Shown piece by piece: positions 34,854-42,509 of a DNA stretch of 64,000 nucleotides (positions within the stretch are counted from its first letter, which is position 1; every line of letters begins with the position of its first letter). The stretch is from Microbacterium sp. p3-SID336 (GTDB taxonomy: Bacteria; Actinomycetota; Actinomycetes; Actinomycetales; Microbacteriaceae): the NCBI RefSeq assembly GCF_025143365.1, contig NZ_JALXPE010000007.1:1-64000 (forward strand). The letters are read 5' to 3'. The notes under the pieces were generated by a model. It was not told the DNA's origin. It searched no databases and saw only the letters and a list, made by a program, of their open reading frames with translations. A program made the position numbers and the translations under genes.

Positions 34854-35999
34854 ATGTCCGACGAAACGCGAGACGCAGAGGGGGGCGAGCCGCTCACGCG
34901 CCGGGAGGCGCGGGACGCGGAGTCGCCTGCCGTCGGCGTTCCGCTCGGCGACGCGGCCTTCCCCGCATTCGACACCGGGAGTGTGCCGCCGCGGCCACCG
35001 CTGCCGTCGTCCGAGGAGTCGTCGCCCGGATGGGGACAGCGGCTCGACACCGCGGACCACAACGCGATCCGCGAGCAGTGGCGGGCGGCGCGGGATGAGT
35101 TCGGCACGCACGTGTCGCACGCGCGGGACCAGTTCGATCAGGCGAACGAGCGCATCAAGCAGCGCACCGGCCGGGACCTCGTGCTGGCGATCCTGATCGG
35201 CCTCGCCTTCGGCGGCGCGCTCCTCGCGTCACTGCTGTTCATCAAGGCGCTGTTCGTGCCGTTCGCCCTGGCCGCCGCGCTCATGGGCGTGTACGAGCTG
35301 TCTCGGGCGCTGCGGGCGGCCGGCCGCCGGGTCGACGTCGTCCCGCAGCTCATCGCCGCGGCTTTCCTCGTGCTCTCCGCATACTTCGCCGAGCCCTGGC
35401 TGGCCTGGGTGATGCTCTTCGTCGCGGTCGCCTTCGTGATCGTGTGGCGGCTCGTCGCCCAGATGCTGGCCCAGGACGGCCGCACGTACGGGGATGTGCT
35501 CACGGACGCCGTGATCGGCGGATTCGTGCAGGTGTACGTCCCCTTCCTCGCCGGCGTCGCCCTGATCCTGCTCGAACAGGAAGGCGGTCAGTGGTGGGTG
35601 CTCAGCTTCATCGCGATCGCCGTCGCGGCCGACACGGGTGCTTACGCCGCGGGACTCGCGTTCGGCCGGCACCCGATGGCGCCGCGCATCAGCCCGAAGA
35701 AGACGTGGGAGGGCTTCGGGGGCGCCGTCGTCGCGTCCCTGGTCGCCGGCGTGCTCCTGGCGATGTTCCTGCTCGATCTGCCGTGGTGGGGCGGCGTGAT
35801 CTTCGGGGCGGCGATCCTGCTGTCCGCCACGCTCGGCGACCTCGGGGAGTCCATGCTCAAGCGCGATCTCGGCATCAAGGACATGAGCTCGTGGCTCCCG
35901 GGCCATGGTGGCCTGCTCGATCGCCTGGACAGCATCCTGCCGTCGACGATCCCTGCGCTGTGCCTGTACTTCCTCCTCTCTCCCTGGGTGGTGCTGTGA
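34854..35999 (+). CDS. cdsA: Phosphatidate cytidylyltransferase
   Basis: Makes CDP-diacylglycerol, the precursor of phosphatidylglycerol, cardiolipin and phosphatidylinositol. The 381-residue membrane protein has about eight helices from residue 105 on and the CdsA signature near the end (SPKKTWEGFGGA, then GESMLKRDLGIKDM and PGHGGLLDRLDS). It is longer than E. coli CdsA because of a hydrophilic N-terminal extension of about 100 residues, Pro/Asp/Arg-rich, presumably cytoplasmic. Its stop overlaps the next ATG by one base (TGATG). Confidence 0.95.
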   Translation: MSDETRDAEGGEPLTRREARDAESPAVGVPLGDAAFPAFDTGSVPPRPPLPSSEESSPGWGQRLDTADHNAIREQWRAARDEFGTHVSHARDQFDQANERIKQRTGRDLVLAILIGLAFGGALLASLLFIKALFVPFALAAALMGVYELSRALRAAGRRVDVVPQLIAAAFLVLSAYFAEPWLAWVMLFVAVAFVIVWRLVAQMLAQDGRTYGDVLTDAVIGGFVQVYVPFLAGVALILLEQEGGQWWVLSFIAIAVAADTGAYAAGLAFGRHPMAPRISPKKTWEGFGGAVVASLVAGVLLAMFLLDLPWWGGVIFGAAILLSATLGDLGESMLKRDLGIKDMSSWLPGHGGLLDRLDSILPSTIPALCLYFLLSPWVVL

Positions 36000-36580
36000 T
36001 GACCGACAACCGGATCGACGAGCAGAGGCAGGCCGCGACCCGGCCGGCGTTCGCGGTGACCTCGGGACGAGAGCGCGGATACCACCGCTCGGCGGTGGAC
36101 ACGTTCCTCGCCTCGGCGCGGCGGGCGTTCGAGGCCGGGGGCGATGAGCTGACGGCGGAGGACGTGCGCACGGCGTCGTTCCCGCTCGTCAAGGAGGGCT
36201 ACGTGGTCGCGGATGTGGACGCGGCGCTCGCGCGTGTGGAGGACGCCTTCGCTGCGAGAGAGCGCGAGCGCTCGGTCCGCGCGCTCGGCGCCGGCGCCTG
36301 GGTCGAGCGTGCGCGGGAAGACGCGCAGGTCATCCTCGATCACCTCGCCCGGCCTCGCCGCCACCGCTTCGCCCGCACCGGACTGCTGACGTTCGGCTAC
36401 CGCATCGACGAGGTCGATCACGTCATGTCGCGCATCGTGCGCTACCTGCGGGACGGCGAGGCGCTGACCGCCGAGCAGCTGCGCTCCGCCGCCTTCCGCA
36501 TGCAGCGCGGCGGCTACCGCGAGGAACAGGTGGACGCGCTGCTGGATGCCACGATCGACGTGATCCTGGCGGTGCGCTGA
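35999..36580 (+). CDS. DivIVA-domain-like protein
   Basis: A 193-residue soluble protein containing repeated DivIVA-like segments: GYHRSAVDTFLASARRAFE, RTASFPLVKEGYVVADVDAAL, GYRIDEVDHVMSRIVRYL and RSAAFRMQRGGYREEQVDALL. The pattern F-x-x-x-x-x-G-Y-x-x-x-x-V-D is the membrane- and protein-contacting part of DivIVA/Wag31 proteins that organise the cell poles in actinobacteria. The long coiled coil of Wag31 is absent, so this is a small paralogue of unknown role. It is coupled to cdsA by a one-base overlap. Confidence 0.82.
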   Translation: MTDNRIDEQRQAATRPAFAVTSGRERGYHRSAVDTFLASARRAFEAGGDELTAEDVRTASFPLVKEGYVVADVDAALARVEDAFAARERERSVRALGAGAWVERAREDAQVILDHLARPRRHRFARTGLLTFGYRIDEVDHVMSRIVRYLRDGEALTAEQLRSAAFRMQRGGYREEQVDALLDATIDVILAVR

Positions 36581-36612
36581 CGCGATCGATGGCCTGTTCA
36601 GGCTCGTGTGCG

Positions 36613-36618
36613 TAAACT
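36613..36618 (+). promoter_or_regulatory. Possible -10 for the secreted lytic protein gene
   Basis: TAAACT lies ten bases before an in-frame GTG (36629) and 28 bases before the ATG at 36647. Neither start has a good Shine-Dalgarno. Confidence 0.35.
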
Positions 36619-36646
36619 GTCATCCATCGTGTACTCCCGAAACGAC

Positions 36647-37324
36647 ATGAATCTCGAACGAAGCGACGCCTCGCCGGCGCCCGCAGCGACCCCGGCGTCG
36701 ACGCGCGGCGGCACGCGCCGCTGGTCGCGTCGTCGTGGTGTGGTCGGTGTGTTCAGCGCCCTCGCGGTGGTGGGGTTCGCTGGAGCGATGGTGGCTCCCA
36801 CCGGTGTGGCCCTCGCGGAGCCGCCGGTCCAGGACGCGCCCGATTCCGTCTACGCGGCGGCTCTCGCCGACACGCAGAACCTGACCGTCACGGTCGAGGG
36901 TGCGGAGATCGCGCCCATCGTCCGCGGGACCTTCGAGGTCTACGTGAAGCCCAAGCCGCCGCCTCCTCCGCCGCCCGTGCCGACCGCGGCGTCCGGTTCC
37001 CGAGGCGGTTCCTCCGGTGGCGGGTCCCTGCCGCCGTACACCGGCGGCGGCGCCCCTGCGGAGTGGATGGCGGCCGCCGGGATTGCGCAGAGCGACTGGC
37101 AGTACGTCGACTACATCGTCTCGCGGGAGAGCGGCTGGAACCCGAACGCGACCAACAAGTCGTCCGGTGCGTGCGGTCTCGTCCAGGCGCTGCCGTGCAG
37201 CAAGGTGCCGGGCAACGGCTACAACCCGGTGGACAACCTCCGCTGGGCGAACGGCTACGCCACGGGTCGCTACGGCAGCTGGGCCGGCGCGTACAACTTC
37301 TGGACCACGAACCACTGGTGGTGA
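36647..37324 (+). CDS. Secreted transglycosylase-like protein (aggregation-promoting-factor C-terminal domain)
   Basis: A 225-residue exported protein. A basic stretch (RRWSRRR) and hydrophobic segment (about 31-57) with ALA cleavage site form a signal peptide. A small domain (60-100), a run of seven prolines, and a Gly/Ser linker lead to the C-terminal lysozyme-like domain (138-225) with a likely catalytic Glu161 in SRESGWNPNA and the invariant GACGLVQALPCSKVPG and NHWW end. Such domains cleave or bind peptidoglycan during growth. Start uncertain: ATG 36647 is used, GTG 36629 is possible. Confidence 0.85.
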   Translation: MNLERSDASPAPAATPASTRGGTRRWSRRRGVVGVFSALAVVGFAGAMVAPTGVALAEPPVQDAPDSVYAAALADTQNLTVTVEGAEIAPIVRGTFEVYVKPKPPPPPPPVPTAASGSRGGSSGGGSLPPYTGGGAPAEWMAAAGIAQSDWQYVDYIVSRESGWNPNATNKSSGACGLVQALPCSKVPGNGYNPVDNLRWANGYATGRYGSWAGAYNFWTTNHWW

Positions 37325-37333
37325 GCAGGCACC

Positions 37334-37621
37334 ATGCCACGCTCACGCCGCCGCCCTTCCGCGCGCCCTGACGCCGAGGACTCCTTCGAGCGCCTGCTCG
37401 CGGGGTGGAAGCGCTCTGAGGTCCGACGGGGCGTGGAATGGACCGTGCAGCCGGTGTCCGCCGTGCAGGCGCAGAAGGAGTACGCCTGCCCGGGGTGCGG
37501 GCGGAGCATCGAGCCGGGGACTGCGCATCTCGTCGCCTGGCGCGCGGACGGGGTGCTCGGCGACGCGGCCGCCCTTGCCGATCGACGGCACTGGCACAAC
37601 CACTGTTGGAGGATCGCATGA
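37334..37621 (+). CDS. Small putative zinc-binding protein
   Basis: A 95-residue basic protein. The N-terminal half is Arg-rich with a central WKRSEVRRGVEWTVQPV. The C-terminal half has CPGC (52-55) and a HWHNHC cluster near the end, together able to bind zinc. Similar small proteins are common in actinobacteria but I know of no assigned function. It overlaps the downstream alpha/beta hydrolase by four bases (ATGA). Confidence 0.75.
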   Translation: MPRSRRRPSARPDAEDSFERLLAGWKRSEVRRGVEWTVQPVSAVQAQKEYACPGCGRSIEPGTAHLVAWRADGVLGDAAALADRRHWHNHCWRIA

Positions 37622-38340
37622 CCATCGAGATCCGCGGGCCGCTGGAGCTTCCGGCGCAACGCGAGGACGTCGAGCTGACCACCGCCGACGGTCTGACGCT
37701 GGTGGGTGAGCTCGCACTCCCGGAGACCGCAGAGCCGGTGGCGACCCTCGTGACGCTGCACCCGCTCCCGACCGCCGGGGGCTTCATGGATTCGCACATC
37801 CTGCGGAAGGCCGCCGCACGGCTTCCCGCCTTGGCGGACCTCGCCGTGCTCCGATTCAACACCCGCGGCACGACGTCGCCCCGCGGCACGAGCCAGGGCG
37901 CGTTCGACGGCGGGCACTCCGAGCAGTTCGACGTCGCCGCGGCCATGGACCTCGTCCGAGACCGTGCCCTTCCGCGCCCGTGGCTCGTGGGCTGGTCGTT
38001 CGGCACCGAGCTCGCGCTCAAGTACGGCAGGGATCACGATGTCGAGGGCGTCATCCTGCTGTCGCCGCCGCTGCACCGTGCCACGGACGACGAGGTCGCC
38101 GCCTGGGCCGACTCCGACGCCGAGATCGTGATCCTGGTGCCCGAGTTCGACGACTACCTGCGACCCGAGGAGGCGCGGAAGCGCTTCGCCTCGGTCCCGC
38201 AGGCACGGCTGATCGCCGTCGACGGCGGAAAGCACCTATGGGTGGGGGAGACGCAGACCCGCCGCGTGCTGACGGAGATCGTCGCCGCGGTGAATCCGTC
38301 CGCGCTGCCGCTTCCCACGCACTGGCCCGCAGTCGACTGA
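37618..38340 (+). CDS. Alpha/beta hydrolase
   Basis: A 240-residue cytoplasmic alpha/beta-hydrolase. The nucleophile elbow is GWSFG with Ser127; LHPLPTAGGFMDS supplies the oxyanion-hole region and GGKHLWVGE the His of the triad. An Asp in VPEFDDYLRP may be the acid. The overall pattern (ATLVTLHP, RFNTRGTTSPRG) resembles the CPBP/YtmA-like small hydrolases that carry RFNFRG. Substrate unknown. Coupled to the preceding zinc-binding protein by overlap; converges with the AI-2E family gene. Confidence 0.88.
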   Translation: MTIEIRGPLELPAQREDVELTTADGLTLVGELALPETAEPVATLVTLHPLPTAGGFMDSHILRKAAARLPALADLAVLRFNTRGTTSPRGTSQGAFDGGHSEQFDVAAAMDLVRDRALPRPWLVGWSFGTELALKYGRDHDVEGVILLSPPLHRATDDEVAAWADSDAEIVILVPEFDDYLRPEEARKRFASVPQARLIAVDGGKHLWVGETQTRRVLTEIVAAVNPSALPLPTHWPAVD

Positions 38341-38355
38341 CCGCGGGAGCGCGGA

Positions 38356-39417
38356 TCACAGCTCGTTCATCCGGGGGATCAGCACCTGGCGGTAGATGAT
38401 CAGGATGCTCGCTGCCACCGGGATGGCGATGAGCGCCCCGAGCAGACCGAGCAGGCTGCCGCCCGCGAGCGCGGCCACCACCACGACGGCGCCGGGGACG
38501 GAGACCGCACGGCTCATGATGCGCGGCGAGATCACATACGCCTCGATCTGCATGTAGATCAGGTAGTAGATGCCTGCGGCGACGGCGGTGGCCGGTGAAC
38601 CCAGGCCGGGGATCAGGCAGACCAGGACGATGATGGTCGAGCCGGTGAGTGTCCCGACCAGGGGGATCAGCGAGAAGAAGAACGCGATCACCGCGAGGAC
38701 GGCCGGGAACGGCGCCTCGATGATGGACAGGTAGACCGCGCTGAGAACGCCGTTGATGACGCCCTGCGTGACCTGACCCATCACGTAGTAGCCCACCGAG
38801 TCCGTGATCTGCTCGGCCAGGTCGATGAAGCGGTCGCGCTTCGAGGCGGGGACGAGTTGGTAGACGGCCCGCTTGAGCGAGGGGGTCGACGCGGTGAGGT
38901 AGATGGTGAGGATCAGGACGATGAAGGCGCCGAAGACGCCGCTGAGCACCGCGCCGCTGGCGATCAGGACGCCCTGACCGATCGAGCCCCCGATCTCCGC
39001 GAGGTTGGTCGTCAGCCACTCCTCGACGTAGCTGAACACGTCGTCGACCAGCAGGTTCGGGAACGCCTCCTGGATCCAGTCCTTGAGCTCGTCGATCGCG
39101 GAGCCGCGCTGGACGATCGCGGTGATCTGGACGATCAGCTGTGAGATCTGGTCGACGAGGACCGGAAGCACGATCAGGACGATGCCGACGAACACGGCGA
39201 GCACGGCGAGGATCGTGACCAGCACGGCGAGCCAGCGGGGCAGGCGCCGCCGTTCGAGGAACGACACCAGCGGATCGAGGCCGAGGCTGAGGAACAGGGC
39301 GGTGCCGATGTAGAGGAGGACCGTCGACAGCGTCTGCACGCTGCTAATGAGGAGGATTCCGAGCCCCACGCCGAGCGTCGCCACGAGGGCGGTGCGGAAG
39401 GGGCTGTGGATCTTCAT
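38356..39417 (-). CDS. AI-2E family (UPF0118) membrane transporter
   Basis: A 353-residue protein with about eight membrane helices and the AI-2E transporter pattern: paired N-terminal helices (FRTALVATLGVGLGILLISS, RWLAVLVTILAVLAVFVGIV), a central extracytoplasmic region and C-terminal helices with FFFSLIPLVGTLTG and the conserved P-G-x-G-S region. Members export autoinducer-2 or act as sodium/proton antiporters; which applies is not evident. GAGGAGCCCAC before the ATG is a good ribosome-binding site. Monocistronic and divergent from the membrane/lipoprotein fusion gene. Confidence 0.9.
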   Translation of the reverse strand: MKIHSPFRTALVATLGVGLGILLISSVQTLSTVLLYIGTALFLSLGLDPLVSFLERRRLPRWLAVLVTILAVLAVFVGIVLIVLPVLVDQISQLIVQITAIVQRGSAIDELKDWIQEAFPNLLVDDVFSYVEEWLTTNLAEIGGSIGQGVLIASGAVLSGVFGAFIVLILTIYLTASTPSLKRAVYQLVPASKRDRFIDLAEQITDSVGYYVMGQVTQGVINGVLSAVYLSIIEAPFPAVLAVIAFFFSLIPLVGTLTGSTIIVLVCLIPGLGSPATAVAAGIYYLIYMQIEAYVISPRIMSRAVSVPGAVVVVAALAGGSLLGLLGALIAIPVAASILIIYRQVLIPRMNEL

Positions 39418-39594
39418 GTGGGCTCCTCGACGACGACTGGAGCAAGGTTATCGAGCCCGCGGCGCCCCGCCGTGACGACGTGCCGTCGTCGGTCCGCGGA
39501 AACCCCTCGTGGGCAACACACAGGTGACTTCGCTAGTCTGAAATGTCGAGTGTGGCGCCGCGGGCGGGAATCGCGGCGCGTGAGGAGACTATTC

Positions 39595-41559
39595 GTGCGT
39601 TTCGTATGGGCCGTGGTGGCCTTCGTGCTGGCCGCGGTGCTGATCGGTGCGGGTATCGCTCAGCGAACCGTCTTCGTCGGCCCCTCCGCCCAGAAGGAAC
39701 AGGTCGAGATCGAGGAGCCCGCGCCGTTCGTCCTGATGGACGGCGACGTCCTCCGCACCAATCCGGGTTCGCAGACCCTCCGCATCGAGGGCGACGGCGA
39801 GATCTTCGCCAGCTACGGGCGCACCGCCGACATGCAGGCCTGGCTGGCGGACTCGGACTACAACCACGTCTCGGTGGGCGATGACGGCGAGTTCGTCGTG
39901 CAGCACAGGTCCGCCCCCGAGGAGGACGAAGCGGGTGAGCCGTCCGAAGGCGCTGCCACGCCGACGCCGGACCCGACGGCATCCGCGGAGGAGCCGGCGG
40001 AAGACACTCCAGGCCGCAACCCCGTCGGCTCGGACCTGTGGCTGGACTCGTTCAGCGCCGAGAACCTCCTGATCTCGGACAACATGCAGCTACCCGAAGG
40101 CACGAGCGTCCTGATCGCCTACGACGGCACCAAGGACGCTCCCGATGACATCGTCGTCTCCTGGCCTCTCGACAACAGCACGCCGTTGGCCGGCCCGCTC
40201 ATGGTGGCCGGTGGCCTGGTGCTGGCGGTCGGACTCATCCTGTACGTGCTCGCGATCCGCCACCAGCGTCGCGGTCGCGGACCCCGCCGCAAGGGCCCAG
40301 GGCCGCTCCCGACGACCCAGCCGATCGACGTGGCCGCGCTCCCGCCCGCAGAGCGCGCAGCCATCGAGTCGCCGTCGGACGCCCGGACGCCGTCAACCGA
40401 CGCCGGCGTGGAAGACGCCGAGGTCGTCGATGAGGGAACCGAGAAGGAGCACAGGGGAGAGGAAGGGAAGTCCTCGATGCGAGCACGCCGTGCGAGCCGC
40501 CGTCGGATGCTGGCCCTCCCCGCGCTCGGGCTCACGGCGCTGCTCGCTGCGGGATGCACCGCGGACTCCTGGCCGCAGCTCGGGGACGCGTCCGCTTCGC
40601 CCTCCCCGTCGCCGACGGTGATCGCGCCCGAGAACCAGAAGCCGCCGGCTGTCACCGAGTCGCAGGCCTCGCGCATCCTGAAGAGCGTGTCCGACACGCT
40701 CGTGGAGGCGGACACCGCGCTCGACATTGACCTCGCGTCCACGCGTCTCGCCGGTGCCGCGCTGGAGACCCGCACCACCGACTACGCCCTGCGCGCGACC
40801 CTGACCGACCGGCCGCTTCCCGCCGTGATCCCGACGGACGACGTACAGGTGCTGTTGCCGGAGGCGACCGATCGGTGGCCGCGAACCGTGCTCATGCTGA
40901 CCCAGAACGAGGGGGACGAGACGGTTCCCCCTGTCCTGCTCACGATGACGCAGGCCGACCCGTGGTCCAATTACAAGGTCACGAACATCGCGGAGATGGC
41001 CGCCGACGCCGTGTTCCCCGAGGTGGCTGCCAGCTGGCTCGGCACGGCGATGGTCCCGTCCGATTCCGCCTTCCTGTCGCTGCCGCCGGATCAGGTCGCG
41101 GCGGCCTTCGCCGACGTCGTCGATGCGGGCGAGAAGAGCCAGTACTACGGGCAGTTCGACGAGCTCGCGCTCGCGGTCGCGAAGTCCCTCACCGACCAGC
41201 GCCAGGGGGTCGTGCAGAACATCGCCGACGCCGGGGCCGCCGAGACGGCGCTCACCGCGTTCGATGCGGTGCCCACGGCCGCACCGCCGGTTTCGATGAC
41301 CACGCTCGACAGCGGTGCGATCGTCGCCGTGTCGGTGCTGGACGTCGGCACCGTCACCGCAGCGAACAGCGACGTCGTGATCCGGTTCGGTGACAATGCC
41401 GAGGCCAAGGCTCTCACCGGTGTCACGGAGTCCCCGAAGGGTGTGGAGACGACGTACGAGCTGCAGCTGTTCTTCGCGGTCCCCTCGCAGGGCTCGACCG
41501 AACCGATCCGGCTCCTGGCCTCCCACCAGGACCTCCTCTCCGTGAAGGTGCTCAAGTGA
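39595..41559 (+). CDS. Membrane protein fused to a lipoprotein-like domain (654 aa)
   Basis: I do not recognise a family. GTG 39595 has GAGGAGA upstream. Residues 1-23 form a membrane helix, about 24-195 an outside domain with an acidic Pro/Thr/Glu linker, about 198-221 a second helix (GPLMVAGGLVLAVGLILYVL), and about 222-300 a charged cytoplasmic loop. A complete lipoprotein signal peptide then follows in the same frame: MRARRASRRR, a hydrophobic core and lipobox LAAGC with Cys321. The remaining 330 residues are soluble and presumably outside. A GAGGAAGGG before Met295 could allow separate translation of the lipoprotein. It overlaps the thioredoxin-TPR gene by four bases. Confidence 0.85.
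   Translation: MRFVWAVVAFVLAAVLIGAGIAQRTVFVGPSAQKEQVEIEEPAPFVLMDGDVLRTNPGSQTLRIEGDGEIFASYGRTADMQAWLADSDYNHVSVGDDGEFVVQHRSAPEEDEAGEPSEGAATPTPDPTASAEEPAEDTPGRNPVGSDLWLDSFSAENLLISDNMQLPEGTSVLIAYDGTKDAPDDIVVSWPLDNSTPLAGPLMVAGGLVLAVGLILYVLAIRHQRRGRGPRRKGPGPLPTTQPIDVAALPPAERAAIESPSDARTPSTDAGVEDAEVVDEGTEKEHRGEEGKSSMRARRASRRRMLALPALGLTALLAAGCTADSWPQLGDASASPSPSPTVIAPENQKPPAVTESQASRILKSVSDTLVEADTALDIDLASTRLAGAALETRTTDYALRATLTDRPLPAVIPTDDVQVLLPEATDRWPRTVLMLTQNEGDETVPPVLLTMTQADPWSNYKVTNIAEMAADAVFPEVAASWLGTAMVPSDSAFLSLPPDQVAAAFADVVDAGEKSQYYGQFDELALAVAKSLTDQRQGVVQNIADAGAAETALTAFDAVPTAAPPVSMTTLDSGAIVAVSVLDVGTVTAANSDVVIRFGDNAEAKALTGVTESPKGVETTYELQLFFAVPSQGSTEPIRLLASHQDLLSVKVLK
40458..40479 (+). promoter_or_regulatory. 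Internal ribosome-binding site and ATG for the lipoprotein part
   Basis: GAGGAAGGGAAG lies seven to ten bases before the in-frame ATG 40477. Initiation here would yield a 360-residue lipoprotein with its Cys at residue 27, the normal lipobox distance. The frame is nevertheless continuous with the upstream membrane domain. Confidence 0.45.
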
Positions 41560-42494
41560 ACGACATCTCTCCCGCCGCCCTGCGCGGCGCCGTGGACCTC
41601 TCCAGCCTGCGCAACCGGCCTGCCGCCCCGGCAGGCGGCGCTCCTGCCGCCGCACCGCAGGCGATCGCCGACGTCGTGGTCGACGCCACCGACGAGACGT
41701 TCGGTCAGATCCTCGAGATCTCGCGCACGGTCCCTGTCGTCGTCGACCTGTGGGCCGAGTGGTGCGGGCCGTGCAAGCAGCTCAGCCCCATCATCGAGAA
41801 GGTCACGCGCGAACTTGGCGGCCGCGTGCTGCTCGCCAAGGTCGACGTCGACGCCAACCCGCAGCTGGCACAGAGCTTCCGCGCCCAGTCCATCCCGATG
41901 GTCGTCGCGCTCATCGCCGGGCAGCCCGTGCCGATGTTCACCGGCGCCGTGCCGGAACAGCAGGTGCGCGAGGTCTTCGCTCAGCTGCTCCAGGTGGCCG
42001 CGCAGAACGGCGTCGCCGGCACTCTCGCCGTGGATGGCGCCGCGTCGGGGGAGGCCGCGGACGAGCCGTCCGAGCCCGAGCTGCCGCCGTTGCACGCCGA
42101 GGCGTTCGCCGCGATCGAGCAGGGCGACTACGCGGCCGCGATCCGCGCGTACGAGAAGGCCCTCGCCGAGAACCCGCGCGACGAGGACGCGATCGCCGGA
42201 CTCGGCCAGGTCCGTCTGCTCGACCGCGTCCAGGGACTCGATCTGCAGTCGGCACGGGCCGCCGCTGCGGAGAACCCGCTGGACGTCGCCGCGCAGTTCG
42301 ACGTGGCCGACCTCGACCTCGCCGGTGGACACGTGGAGGACGCGTTCGCGCGGCTGCTCGACCTCTTCGCTCAGCTGCCGTCCGCGGAGCGCGCACCCGT
42401 GCGGGAGCGACTGGTCGAGCTGTTCGGCCTGATCGGCGCCGCGGACCCACGCGTCATCTCGGCGCGGAACCGACTCTCCTCGCTGCTGTTCTGA
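41556..42494 (+). CDS. Thioredoxin-domain tetratricopeptide protein (CnoX-like)
   Basis: A 312-residue cytoplasmic protein. Residues about 40-150 are a thioredoxin fold with an intact active site WAEWCGPCKQL (Cys70, Cys73). The C-terminal half (about 180-312) has TPR-like helices (FAAIEQGDYAAAIRAYEKAL) as in CnoX/YbbN, a holdase that guards proteins against oxidative damage and passes them to GroEL or DnaK. E. coli CnoX has lost one active-site Cys; this protein keeps both and may be redox-active. It starts at a GTG inside the stop of the preceding fusion gene. Confidence 0.92.
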   Translation: MNDISPAALRGAVDLSSLRNRPAAPAGGAPAAAPQAIADVVVDATDETFGQILEISRTVPVVVDLWAEWCGPCKQLSPIIEKVTRELGGRVLLAKVDVDANPQLAQSFRAQSIPMVVALIAGQPVPMFTGAVPEQQVREVFAQLLQVAAQNGVAGTLAVDGAASGEAADEPSEPELPPLHAEAFAAIEQGDYAAAIRAYEKALAENPRDEDAIAGLGQVRLLDRVQGLDLQSARAAAAENPLDVAAQFDVADLDLAGGHVEDAFARLLDLFAQLPSAERAPVRERLVELFGLIGAADPRVISARNRLSSLLF

Positions 42495-42509
42495 TCCGGA
42501 CCCGCACCG

